From Larix kaempferi (lineage: Eukaryota > Streptophyta > Pinopsida > Pinales > Pinaceae), in NCBI GenBank assembly GCA_027924585.1, contig BSBM01002119.1:1-64000 (forward strand): 64,000 nucleotides of DNA, written 5' to 3'. Below, in pieces: positions 46,218 through 57,125 of the stretch (positions are counted from its first letter, which is position 1; every line of letters begins with the position of its first letter). A program made the translations under genes and the position numbers. Below the pieces are notes generated by a model. It was not told the DNA's origin. It made no database searches and worked only from the letters and a program-made list of their open reading frames with translations.

Positions 46218-46939
46218 AACACCCGCGATCAAGGGTTGAGCCCATGGGCTTAAAGCTTATGGGAGGCATTTTACGATTGGGAGTGGCGCAATAGCAATGA
46301 TTTTAAGGCTAACTTATGCGCCATAGTCGGGGAAAATATCACCAAGACTTGCACTGGACGGGTTGCAAACGGTCAGCAAAATTATCGTTAGAAGCTGCAC
46401 CGCAGCGCGAGGATTAATTTTAAACCTTGCAATGGTTTGGAAAAAATGGAACGAGGACTAAGATCGGAAATTCCAATGTTAGTTCATGTACCACAGCGGC
46501 AAACACAAATATAACATTTGTGCTTTGTCGCGGAATTTGGTCATAAAAATCTTCCCATCGATGATTTTAAGGCTAAGGCATGCGCCGCTGTTGGCCAAAA
46601 TAAAATAACTCCTGCGCTTCTGTCGCAAAATTTGTCATTAAAAATTGCGCTTAATGCTAAAGATGTGCCAAAGAGTTCCAAAGACTTAGAAGATTTTTGT
46701 TGGCTATAACTGACCGAGAGGTTTTCTATAAGACTCAGGTTCTTTGCGGTTTCCCTTTGACCAACAAAACCCCTTCCCACAGTCCCTTTCAGCAACAACC
46801 TGCAGGCGGGCTGGGATCTCACTCGAGGTGTATCTATGGAGTACTACGGAACAAAGTTTCCATAGTAAGTGATAAGTTGCTTGGACAGACATACTGCGCA
46901 ACACAATAGAGGATATGTGCTGCGAGGTGAGACTACGCA

Positions 46940-48285
46940 GCGATGGGAAATGTTGCGGTCTGCACCACTATACTCTTCTACCGCGGGACTTCTACTGAAG
47001 CTACAAACAATCCAGCTTTATTCTATACTCAGAGTATCTTGAAAACGTTTAAGGCACTGAAATGAATATCACTCATCCATTCATTCAGGTGCTTAACTGA
47101 CTATCCTTCTAACATTCATTCATTAACTCAGGATGTCATGATTTGAACATAGACGACTGATCTAATCCATTATAGACATTCCTTTACTTTATGTAAGAAA
47201 GTACTTAACTAAATGACTAATTCACTGCCTTCATACACAAGAATAAATGTTCACCATTCAACTATTCATACGGAACTTAAGATCTCATTTCCATACTTCT
47301 ATAATGGCAAATGCATATAAAAGCTCTCTTCATAATAGTATGCAAGGAAACATCTAGACATTCATTGACAGAAAACACAAGTAGTCATTCATTCATAAAG
47401 CACAATCGCACAACACGATATTTAACGTGGTTCACTCCCCTGGGTGGGAAGCTACGTCCACAAGAACAATTGGTAATATATTTCTTTAAAAGGGATGGGG
47501 ACAACCGTTCTTAGTCTGCGCACTCAGCTGCAGACTCTCCTTCCTCTCAGATAGGTCTCTATGCACACAGCTGTAGAGCCTTTATAATCTTCTTAGCTCA
47601 AAAGAGATTTTACACTACAACAACAAAAGTAACCCCAACTCGTAACCCCATCCCATACAAAATTGTCTTCTTAAATAGATCATGCCTCTAAGGTCATGTC
47701 TTTACAAAGATGAAGACCTAAACCCAAAAACCCTTAGGGTTTTCAAAACTGCACCAGTTTCCCTAAACCGGCTTGCTGGCATCTAGTAGCATCTGCTTCA
47801 TCGTGGCGGTTATCCACATCTTCGTTCTGTCGCTATCGGCCTCCCTATCACATGCGTGCCAACAAATATCTTTCATAGAATTGTTCATCTCTAATGGTTT
47901 CACCCACCAGGCATGCCAAGATGTCACTTTCGTCAACAAACTCATGCATTGGCTGCCTTCCTGATTTGCACGTGCCTGTCGCTCGGCACTCGTGGAGCAT
48001 CTTTCCAAAATTAGACCATTACTGGTCCATCTGATACCTGCACCTGATCCATGTCCATCACTCCACTTTGCTGGCTCCACGTGTCCTAACTGCTTCACAG
48101 CACTGCCTCCTCACAGCGTTGGTCTTCGCGGTGCTTCAAAAATTTGGATGCTGCGCATAGCTTTGCAGCACCCTCAACACTTAGACAAAATTATATTTCT
48201 GAGCTATGCTCAGCTCAGCTTTCCCTACTTATCAAAAAAGGTATTACCAAAAATTTGTCCCAACCTTGGCCCAACATGCCCCTAA
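46940..48285 (-). repeat. putative 3' LTR of G2
   Basis: On the minus strand TGTTAGGGGCATG starts four bases after the accessory ORF's stop codon. A TATA-like TATTTAAG near 47670 and a leader-like stretch containing 'ggagtgaaccacgttaaat' follow. The far end (about 46940) is a guess, and no second copy is in the window. The absence of a clear polypurine tract at this junction is a weakness. Confidence 0.35.
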
Positions 48286-48288
48286 CAC

Positions 48289-51186
48289 TTACATGTGGCT
48301 CATCCCCGAGCCACTTGCTGCTTCGATCGTCTCACTTTGTTATGTGACCGGTGGAACTAGTTTGGCCGCGAAATCGTTATATGCACCGAACAGCTGTTAC
48401 TCTACTTCTCTGGTATCCTGTTCAACTCTTTGTACTGTTTCAAGCAGTGCTGGAGTTATCTCTTCTCCAATCTGTCCCTGTACCTTCTCCTGGTTGTCAT
48501 ACAGTTCCTTTAGCTTGTCTTCTATCTACTGCAACACTGCTGTAGCATCCTCCAGGATTTGATGTGACTGATTATCCATCTCAGTCTCTTTCTCCCTTAA
48601 TGCCTGGACTTGCTTATTCAAGCCTGATACTTCCTTATACTTGGACAACCTCTCCCTAGGTGGCAGAGCCTTGAGCTCTGCATCCAACTTCTCTACGGCG
48701 GCCTGCTTTTCTTTTACCGTGGTCTTTACCTGCAGTAGCCCTTGATCCTCTTCAAGGGTAGTGAATGCCTTTGAAACTTTTTCCAAGAGATCTTGGCACT
48801 TAGCCATCTCACTCGTTATGTTCTGTGTGGAAGCACTCACTGCTTGCTCTCTTAACTGCTGCTCAGTTAATGGCATCTGCTTATTCAATTTTTCCTTTAA
48901 CGTGGCAATATCAACCTCATAAAAAATATCTTTATCCTGCATCTCCGGCTGCAAGGATCTCACCTTATCTCCGATCCTCAAAACTGTGTCTATAGGATCA
49001 TCCTGGAGTTCTATACCTTCAATATCCTGGGCAACAGTGGATATGGTATTCTCCAATTGTTTTCGGCGGTCCTATTCATCATGTAGCTGCATCTCTACGC
49101 GCAACTCGAGCTGTCTATTTGCTGCGGTGAGCTCCGCTTGTGACTTCATCAACTCTACTGTTCATTCATGCATCTCCTCAAGGATCTGGGTGTGGATGAA
49201 GTGCAAGCCTGGTAAGGGAATTTTGGCCAAGTCGACCTCTACCCGCTTGACTCCCTTTATGTCCAGGGCGACCTGTTCTGTCATTGGCAATGCAATAGCC
49301 AATGGGTCAACCTGGACAATCCCGGTCTTTGACGACAGCGTTATGGATAGCTGCGGCTTTTGCTGCGAGGTTCCTGCCAACCTCCCTTCAGCTCCTGCTT
49401 AACATGGCAAGGTTATGCTCTTTTGGACCTGGTCCATTTTCTTCATAAGGCCTTGTAGTGTGAGCTTGGTCTTTTGCAGGTCATCCTGGATGACCTGATC
49501 CTTTTTGTCTTTGTCAGTCATGAGCTCTTGCATCTGTTCTGAGACCCTTTCTGCTATCATGTCAAAGTCATCTTCCTTCAGCACTCTCTCAGCTTGAGTC
49601 TTTGTGGTATTCATCTTCTTCCGCCCCTTCAGCTTCTGCGAGGTCTCAGGCTCTTTCCGCTTTCCTATTTCTTCAATAATCGGGCATGACAGTGGGATTG
49701 CCTCGTCTTCATCAGAGTCTATCTCAACATCCATGACTTCCACACAGAAGTCAGTGAGCCAGTCCTTCATGAGGGCTTCAATGTCCTCCTCATACATATG
49801 GTAGTTTCCTGGGTACCATTCTAGTTTCTTCATTCTTGCTTTAGGTGAAATAAAGATACATCGCATGTCTGCACTGAAATCAAGAATGTCAATGTACTTC
49901 GATGTTACCTATTTTGTGATGCGAGCTATAGTGGTGATCACATCGCGCAGCTGAGTGTAATACTGATAGAAAACTTCAACTATCGCGTGATGTTGTTTTG
50001 CGTTGATGTTTTCCCAGAGGTTGACATAATGGAACCCTCTAGGATCGTTTGTTTCTGTAATGACACCCACATAGTCCTTTGGCTCATTCCATCTGGAAAA
50101 GGCGATGAGGATGATCAGCCATGTAAAGTGGAATTGTCTACCATTCTCCTGGGTATCATTAAGTTCATCCAAGAACTCATTAAGAAGATACTGACACCAA
50201 TTAAACTCAGTGCCTTCAGCCACTGAGGCACCGAGTAGCACTACGCCCGCAGGAACCTCCGGAGGCCTAGCTGTTTTGATGATTTTTCCTACGAGTAGCT
50301 GGGTGACAAATTTTGTCCCTCTGTCGTCAATTTATTCTATGGGAAAACCTCTTTTCCCTTTCACCAATGCATGGCTTTTCTTCATTTTCTCGACAACTTC
50401 TTTTTCCTTACTCTTCCCTTGGAAGAACTGCTTGGGATCCTTACCACGCTTGCTTAACCTGGTAATGTGATGGATCAAATCAATGCTTATATTGACATTT
50501 CTGTCGAGCCAGAGATATCCTTGGTGGATTCGCGCCATTAGCGTGCGAACCATAGCATTAACTTCTAGCGAGCGATCAAAATGTGGCAATCTGAGGAGGT
50601 TCAACAATCCTGACTGAACTACCGGTGTTAGCCAGCTTTTGGAAACCAAGTTAAATGTGCCCTTGGCATCTTTCTTCCAGCACATGTACTGGTCAGGCTA
50701 GAACTGTGGGTACTTAGGCGCGTGGGGCTCTTCCTTTTGCATGCCTAGGAGGTCAAAATCTTCCCAATTACAGTCCAGAATCTTTCCGAGCAAGTTCTTG
50801 GCAACCTCTACATGTTTTGAGATCGGTGAGAATGGGATTTCATATTTAGCGCTCTTAACCAGTTTAAAGACTGGGGCATCCAACGTCTGTGGTGATATAT
50901 ACTATGGTGTCAGCTTCAATGGTTCTTTCTGAAAGATCGACGACTTTTGCGCCATCTAGCCCATCTTTAGAATCTTGCTTCGTGGTGATGTTATGTCTTT
51001 CCCTTTAGCCTTCCCTTTGTCCTGCATGATTGGAGTACGGCGAGGTGATCTATGGGATCCTTGGCCTTGTTCTGTTACAACCTTCTTGGCAAGGGTTTTC
51101 ATTAACTCTGCAATTCCCCCATGCTGAAAGACTCGGATTGCTTCTTGAAGTGTAAGCTCTTCTTCTCTATTTGGTGATTTTGACAT
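48289..51186 (-). pseudogene. G2 accessory ORF downstream of integrase, unknown family (about 965 codons)
   Basis: All pieces (51186-50956, 50883-50698, 50685-50332, 50241-49909, 49866-49399, 49380-49162, 49056-48526 and a tail to TAA 48289) share one frame, so this was one long protein. Start: ATG 51186 (MSKSPNREEELTLQEA), just after an in-frame stop. Residues 1-75 are basic. A central part of about 350 residues is globular-looking (YMCWKKDAKGTFNLVSKSWL, GYLWLDRNVNISIDLI, FNWCQYLLNEFLDEL). An acidic part follows (EIDSDEDEAIPL), then a long Gln/Lys/Glu-rich coiled coil (49056-48526). No membrane segment or signal peptide is seen, so the env position does not mean an envelope protein. About ten stops, mostly in place of Gln or Arg codons, inactivate it. 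I do not recognise the family. Confidence 0.65.
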
Positions 51187-51614
51187 TCACTGGCGAGAGT
51201 AGGCAATTGTTTCTGAGAGATGACTAAGGGTTGATAGCATAGGAGCAAATGCATAAAAATTCTAAGTGTCTGGTAATGCCCACGTGTCCTTATGCGGCAT
51301 TATTTATAGGTGCAGTTGAGTCCTCCCCGCACCTTCCAACGGCTAGATGGATATTTAATGTAGTGTCCGTTGGCCAATTTGAACAAATCCTTCGGTCCCC
51401 TCCGTCGCCAACGTGTTTAGAATGGCTATCTTTTCATTAAATGCTGAAGTGAGTGCTTGCAACGGTCACATAATGACTATTTTTTTTCAACGGTAGTGTA
51501 ATAGCTATTTTTCTGAGTGTTGTGCCGAGCTGCACAGCAAGCCATCTGAGATCTTGTGCAGTTACTTTGTAGTGCCAAAATTTTCCAACTGCGCGGTTCC
51601 TTTTTCTTTTCTTA

Positions 51615-51657
51615 CTTCTCTCTTTCTTTTTTTTCTTTTTTCTTTTTTTTTTCTTCC
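51615..51657 (-). promoter_or_regulatory. internal polypurine stretch of G2
   Basis: 43 uninterrupted pyrimidines on the plus strand, hence A/G only on the element strand. It lies between the integrase stop (51784) and the accessory ORF start (51186). It may be an internal plus-strand primer or part of a leader for a separate mRNA. Simple slippage could also make such a run. Confidence 0.45.
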
Positions 51658-51783
51658 GCACAGCTTTAGCAATGCTGCGCAGTACCCACATTGTTCTACT
51701 TATCATACATGTACAAACTCCTTTACCTTTCCAGTGTCTAGTTTCAACTATACTTGATGCCTGGACATCTCTTCCTTTGCTTA

Positions 51784-52960
51784 TCATTCAGGATTCTGCA
51801 AAGCAAGGCTGTCATGATACAGCTTTAGCCTGCTTCCATTTATCAAAGTTGGTAGAGTATCATCGGCTAAATTGGCTAACTGGACTGCACCAGTGTTAGT
51901 AACATGTATTACAGTATATGGACCAAGCTAATGCATCTTAAATTTACCAAGAAACTTCATGAATTTGCTATCATACAGGAGGACTAGGTCACCTACCTGA
52001 AAGCACTTGTTCTTTATATGGCGATCATGCCAAGCTTTCTTGCAGTCTTTTTGAGCTTGCTGGTGGAAGCCGGCAATGAAGCGATCTTCCTCCAACCCAA
52101 CAAGGTGTAGAAACCCTTCTTCTAATGTTGCACGGTCTGCCATCCCTGTGAACGCAGCGATCCTTAAAATAGGGACAATATACTCCATTGGCATTATAGC
52201 TTCCTACCCATAAGCCAACTAAAAAGGTGTATGTCCTGTCAATTTCTTGCATGTAGTCCTGTATGCCCATAACATAGAAGAAACGTGTAGATCCCAATCA
52301 TCTCTATTTACATTGCAGACCTTAGTTAGTGCGTTTTCCAGTATTTTATTGAAAGCCTCAACAGTGCCATTTTCCTGTGGATGATATGGAGTACTGCGCT
52401 GATGACGAATGTGAAATTCCTCTGTAAGTGCCTCAAAGGTCTTGTTCAAAAAGTGAGTGCCTTGGTCACTCATCAAAATCTTCGGACAACCAAATCTTGA
52501 TAATATGTCTTCAAAAATAAACTACGCAGCAGTACTAGCGCTGCAATCCTTTACTGGCTTTGCTTTCTCCCATTTGGTGAGGTAATCAGTAGTAGTAATA
52601 ATGTACCTCGCACTAGTTCTCTTCCCTGGTGGGTTTATAGGGCCCATAAAATCAATTGCCATTTCTCAAATTCCTGCAAGGTCAACTGTGGATTTAATGG
52701 CATCTCATCTCTTCGTGAAGGTTTCCCTGTCCTTTGACAGACATCACAGTTCCTGCAATATTCTTTGGAATCTTTGTGGATTGTGGGCCACCATATTCTT
52801 GCACGCCATATCTTCTACACAGTGGCCCTGCCTGCATAGTGACCTCCTGCGACCCCTGAATGCGCATCTGCGAGAATAAATGATTTCTCATGATCTAGTA
52901 TGCATCTGCGCAAGACTTCATCCAGTCCAAGTTTGTATAACTGACCTGCAATTATAGTGA
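51784..52960 (-). pseudogene. G2 integrase
   Basis: The zinc domain reads HSGVAGGHYAGRAT, then YCRNCDVCQRTGKPSRRDE. A frame change near 52680 follows; then the core shows MAIDFMGPINPPGKR (first Asp), [12 protein letters not shown] (second Asp) and [19 protein letters not shown] (Glu), so the catalytic triad is intact. C-terminal blocks: [41 protein letters not shown] and VGDLVLLYDSKFMKFLGKFKMH. The frame ends naturally at TGA 51784-51786 after LKLYHDSLALQNPE. Stops at 52525, 52218 and 52197 (TAG in Gln-like positions) and after KMH break it. Confidence 0.9.
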
Positions 52961-53084
52961 AGTCTACGGCACTCATCACTAGCTGCTTCTTCTACTGGAT
53001 AGATAATTCCTGCGGTGCTAGCCCTGTTGTTAAAAATTTAATGATATCTTTATAATAGTCATCGGCAACCTGTATAATAAATAA

Positions 53085-54378
53085 TTACGCATCAGGTAGA
53101 CTGTCTTCAATGTTCGTCAGCTCTTCTCTTGACTCAATCCTAGAGAGGTGGTCAGGTCCCAAGTTCAGCCTATCAGGCTTAACAACAATCTCAAAATCAT
53201 ACTCCTGAAATAGCAGCAGCCATCTGAATATGCACCCCCCTAACACTGGCTTATTGAGCAAGTATTTCAATGCAAAATGGTCAGTGAACATAAGGAAGTG
53301 CCCGCCAAGCAAGTGATGCCTGAATTTCTGTAGGGCATATACCATTGCAAGGCCTTCTCTCTCGGTAGTAGTATAGTTCTTCTCTACTATTGAGAGCTTC
53401 CTGCTCGAAAATGCAATAGGGTGGTCAATACCTCCTTCTCCTGGCTGAGCTAGTACAATTCCCAAGGCAATGCATGATGTGTCAATGTGGACATGGAATG
53501 GCTTCGTCCAGTCCGGAAAGACTAGAATTGGCGCAGTCACCATCTTTTCCTTTAATGTATCGAAACCTTGTTCGCATTTCACGTTCCAGATGAACGGTGA
53601 GTCTTTCTTTAGCAGCTTTTCCATTGGTGCAGTTATCTGCGCATAACCCTTTATAAATTTCCTATAGTATCCAGTATGGCCTAAGGTAGAGCGCAACATC
53701 TTGACTGAGGTTGGTGTTGGAAAGTTCACAATAATGGCAATCTTCGCAGGGTCCACCATCAGTCCTTGCTTACAAACAATGTGCCCAAGTAGAATGCCAT
53801 AAGGAACACAAAAAATACACTTCTTTAGATTTAAAGAGATCTGATGCTGTCGACACTTCTCAAGCATCATTCTGAGGTTCACACAATGTTTCTTCAATAG
53901 ACCAAACACAGTCCAATCATCAAAATAGGCTTCGAGAAGCTTATGCATAAACTCTTTGAATGCTGCGACGACCACTCTAGAGAATATGGCAGGTGCGTTT
54001 TTCAGGCCAAAAGGCATTACTGTGTACTGGAATGACCCCCATTCCATAGCAAAAGTTTTCTTATGCCTATCTGCGGGATCAATCCTGATCTAATGATACC
54101 CAGAAAAACCATCAGTAAAAGAATAGGCCTCATTCCCTCCAACATTATCAAGCACTTCATCTGTGAAAGGAGTAGGGAATGGGTCGTGCATGGAAGAATC
54201 ATTCAATTTTATGAGATCAACACAAATCCTGATCTCACCCTTCGCTTTCTTGTCTTGAACGAACATGGGACTAATCCATTTTGATTCCTCAATAGGTTCA
54301 ATGATTCCTGCTTCAAGCATCTTATCCAGCTCTGCACGTACTCTTCCCTTGTAGCACAGGTTTCGTCTGTACGGTCTC
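53085..54378 (-). pseudogene. G2 reverse transcriptase and RNase H
   Basis: RT: MLEAGIIEPIEESKWISPMF, ICVDLIKLNDSSMHDPFPTP, YSFTDGFSGYH (TAG follows), then 320 open codons from 54047: WGSFQYTVMPFGLKNAPA, the active site YFDDW (about 53930) and LGHTGYYRKFIKGYAQITAP. RNase H: FHVHIDTSCIALGIVLAQPG, YTTTEREGLAMVYALQKFRH, FTDHFALKYLLNKP and GPDHLSRIES. TAA at 53085 interrupts the linker to integrase. The frame is shared with the gag-like region upstream (55136-54378). Confidence 0.93.
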
Positions 54379-55390
54379 TACTTTACAGGCTTTGCACCTG
54401 GCTTCAAAGGTATTTTCATGACTCCTAGTTCTCCTAGAATTCCTTTCATTTTTGTAAATTTTGTCGAAAACAGCTCATGATACTCACGTAAGGTATCTGC
54501 GATCTCTGCAATAGTATGATCGTCCCAATAATCTTTGATTGCTGCAAACTTCGGTTCTTCTTTTGTGCCAATATTCACCTTTTGTGTTTTTACTGGTCCG
54601 CTCATATCTGAGATTTCTAACGGAGGTCCTTCTACGTCACGTGCACCCTTCGATTCTTGTATGTTTATGTTGCGCAGATCATCATCATCATCTTGCTTGC
54701 TATCCCCATCTTCTTCAACTAGGTTATAACACTCGATAGTATGTTCCTCATGTTTCTTCCATTCCGACTGTAGGTTCGCAGGAAAGGTATTTGCGCTGAA
54801 AAAATCTTCCAATGTCATATTTCTATGAGGACAGTCTTCCCTGAATATGCATTCCTTAATTATTTGCAATGCCTCATGGATCATCGGGTTTTCATCCTCG
54901 AAGCTGAAATCCATCTGGAAGTTCGCAGTGAACATTTCCCAATCAGTGGTTTCTCTGCGCAACTCCAGGTCTAGGTACCATTTCTTTGGAATGTCATCCT
55001 CCAGCGTATGTATAGATAGATGCACCCATTCTATGTGTGGCCTTTCTTCCCATGCCTGTGAATAGACTTCAATGTGTTGACTAGGGTCTGTCTGTCCATT
55101 GAACTTTTTCAAAGGGTAAAGTAACCTTTTCAGCAAACCGAATCTGCATCTTAATTCTACATTGATCCCAAGTGGTCAATTTCTTCTTGTGCGCATTCCA
55201 CCATCTGGCGGGTGTGTCACATAGTGCCATATCCAATGCTGGTAATCTATGCTCATCTGCAATAGCTGCAGTGTATTCTTGGATGAAAGTATAAACATTA
55301 GCAGAACCATCATATGTGGGAATAGGACTTACCTCTTTCCCGATCTAGCGCAGTGATTTCGTAACCTGCACACACCTTCTTGCTGATACT
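54379..55390 (-). pseudogene. G2 gag-like domains between protease and RT
   Basis: Two helical, Trp-rich blocks of capsid type follow each other. The first (about 55340-55140) has PIPTYDGSANVYTFIQEY and ALCDTPARWWNAHKKKLTTW. The second (about 55110-54880) has KKFNGQTDPSQHIEVY, WVHLSIHTLEDDIPKKWYL and DWEMFTANFQMDFSF. They are in different frames, separated by a frameshift near 55130. An acidic linker (EEDGDSKQDDDDDL) and FAAIKDYWDDHTIAEIADTL lead into RT. The resemblance to Retrotrans_gag is by pattern only. Such domains usually lie before protease, so the order is unusual. Confidence 0.65.
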
Positions 55391-56000
55391 TCATGCATCC
55401 GGCTTTGCTAATTTTCCAGTCCGTCCTCCGAATCAGAGATGCATGAGCTGTCACATCTCCAGCTGAGTGTGCCATCTGCGGTAGGATTAATGTAATCTTC
55501 TTGGTTCACTGTGAGCTGGTATAGTCTGTCTAAGTCTTGAGCCTTTGATTCCTCCTGAATCGGCTCGCTGTATCTGTCACCATCTGCAGGATCCAACAAT
55601 GCGATGACCCTAAGATGCTTTCCTTCAAATATCACCTTCTTTGATTTTACGTCGATAATAGCCAAGTTATCCATAGCCCAGTCAATTCCTAGCAGTGCAG
55701 GAAAAGGCTAACTATCATCCACAATCTCGATAACTTCAAAGTCTGTATGAATTTGGACTCCGTCGGTGTCGACTATCACGTCAGCTAACCGGCCAAAAGG
55801 TATGACTTTCTCTTGGTTAGCCATTCTCAACTGGATAGGTGACCATGACAACTTTGGTCGACCCATCTGCTGCCATGTCTACTTAGTTAAGGCATTTACT
55901 TTTGATCCCAGATCAAGGATGACTTCATCCATTTCAAAATCTCCAATCTGCGCGGTAAGTCTCATTTCTCGGCCTGTTCTTTTATGTTTCCTTATGTGAT
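55391..56000 (-). pseudogene. G2 aspartic protease
   Basis: From about 55932: MDEVILDLGSKVNALTK, a TAG, then TWQQMGRPKLSWSP, VIPFGRLADVIVDTDGVQ and PALLGIDWAMDNLAI, the fold of retropepsins. The active site reads DLGS instead of D(T/S)G(A/S). The frame is the same as gag. VIFEGKHLRVIALLDPADG and a linker of about 70 open codons follow to 55408. Confidence 0.75.
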
Positions 56001-57114
56001 GAACTGTGCTGTCAGAAGCCTCTGTTCCGGTCTGTGGCTCATACTACTTTATGAGCTTCCACAACTCTACTATGGCATTTTCACTTTTAAGTAGCTTCAT
56101 GGAGCTTCGCAAGAACTGCACAATGGAGGTGCTAACATCTGTCGTAGTGCTTGTTTTGTCATAGGCCACTGGCATGTCTTCAACATGCGGTGCTTGACTG
56201 CGCAACGGGATCCTCTGTGTTTTGGTTGTGGGCTCTCTGAAGGTATCCCGTATGTCGATAAAGACTTCTTTATTCTTTTGTAAGTCAAGAGCAGGTATTT
56301 TTCCCGAAGCTTTCCTTATCCATACTATCTCAAGGGGAGACTACTTTGTGTGAGCCTCCCTTGATGTGGAAGCTTCTGCTCCCCTATTGTGGCCTGTCTG
56401 AGCGCCACTGCACGTGACCACATTGATGCTCGGGTCTGCTTGTCTTTTCTCTACTGCAATCCACTGGACGTTTGTGTTTGGTGCATCTGTCCATCTTCTT
56501 TTCTGCATTTCCACCTCTAGCACTAGGCAATCTTCAATAACATGCTCAAATGATTTATAATAATTGCACGTAGTGCATGGGTTAACACAATCTCTAGATA
56601 CATGACCTGGCTTGCCACAATTATAACAAATGACCTAGCCACGGCCTCTTCCTTGTGTCGAGCTAGCATTTCTTCCTCTGCCACGGTATCCAGCACCACA
56701 ACCTCTGTATCCTCCTTGGTCATATTGTGCATTTTCTTGTTTCGGCTGGTTATCTTCTTGTACGCGGTACAAGCCAGCGCCTCTCATTGAGTCCATATCC
56801 CATTTTCTTTCGTTCATTAGTTCATATGTGCGGCAGTTGGATTCATCATGTCCAACGGATTTATAGAAATTGTAGTATAAATTTTTAGGTGTTTTCACAT
56901 ACTTCTGTATAAGATAACAATCTTCAGGTCTGTGTCCTGTAGTTCTACAAATTTCACACCATGGGGCCTGATTCTGATTAAATGGGTTGGGCGCACCACT
57001 ATTAAGATAGTCACGGAATAAAGGGTAGTGCTCCCGGTCATGGCCTTCTCCTTTACAACTTGTACACCAGACCTCATGTCTAGGTTCATACCTTTGTTCT
57101 TTTCCATTCTTCAT
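56001..57114 (-). pseudogene. G2 gag, C-terminal part with several zinc knuckles
   Basis: MKNGKEQRYEPRHEV begins at 57114; earlier gag is cut off by Copia C. Five Cys/His units follow: CTSCKGEGHDREHY (last Cys to Tyr), CEICRTTGHRPEDC (intact), a unit reading YYNFYKSVGHDESNC (first two Cys lost), CYNCGKPGHVSRDC (intact, near 56620-56580) and CTTCNYYKSFEHVIEDC (spaced variant). A Gly/Arg-rich stretch (YRGCGAGYRGRGRN) lies between the third and fourth. The frame continues with stops into protease. Such knuckles bind element RNA. Confidence 0.85.
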
Positions 57115-57120
57115 GCTTTG

Positions 57121-57125
57121 CAGCT
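57121..57125 (+). repeat. presumed target site duplication of Copia C, left copy
   Basis: CAGCT directly outside the C 3' LTR. The right copy would lie beyond the window, so this is a prediction. Confidence 0.5.

Larger units (their letters stand above)
44221..46930. other. unassigned region between G1 and G2
   Basis: It holds palindromic C/G-rich patches near 44325-44430 ('cccttatgggg' and 'cataaggggaa'), a short minus-strand frame (44721-44539) ending before a GTAAG splice-donor-like site, an LTR-like promoter on the minus strand near 45380, a plus-strand frame (45972-46217) and an imperfect duplication (46292-46336 and 46560-46604). No domain is recognisable. G1's missing 3' LTR or part of G2's LTR may lie here. 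Confidence 0.4.
46940..57125 (-). mobile_element. Gypsy G2: Ty3/Gypsy element with a long accessory ORF
   Basis: On the minus strand, in transcription order: gag with several zinc knuckles (from 57114), protease, two gag-like domains, RT, RNase H, integrase (ends 51784), a 43-nt polypurine stretch, an accessory ORF of about 965 codons (51186-48289), and a putative 3' LTR. Copia C is inserted just upstream of 57125, so the N-terminal part of gag and the 5' LTR lie beyond C, outside the window. RT motifs differ clearly from G1, so this is another Gypsy lineage. Coding parts keep long open stretches with relatively few frameshifts. Confidence 0.82.

Noticed and set aside
47311-47514. Plus-strand 67-codon frame in the putative G2 LTR
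   Set aside because: Lies opposite to an LTR-like leader; no family and no promoter in that direction.
48289-51186. Calling the G2 accessory ORF an envelope gene
   Set aside because: The position fits, but no signal peptide, membrane segment or fusion-peptide-like stretch can be seen, and a long coiled coil alone is not enough.
51437-51787. Lys-rich minus-strand frame between integrase and the accessory ORF
   Set aside because: Its Lys/Arg run is just the translated polypurine stretch.
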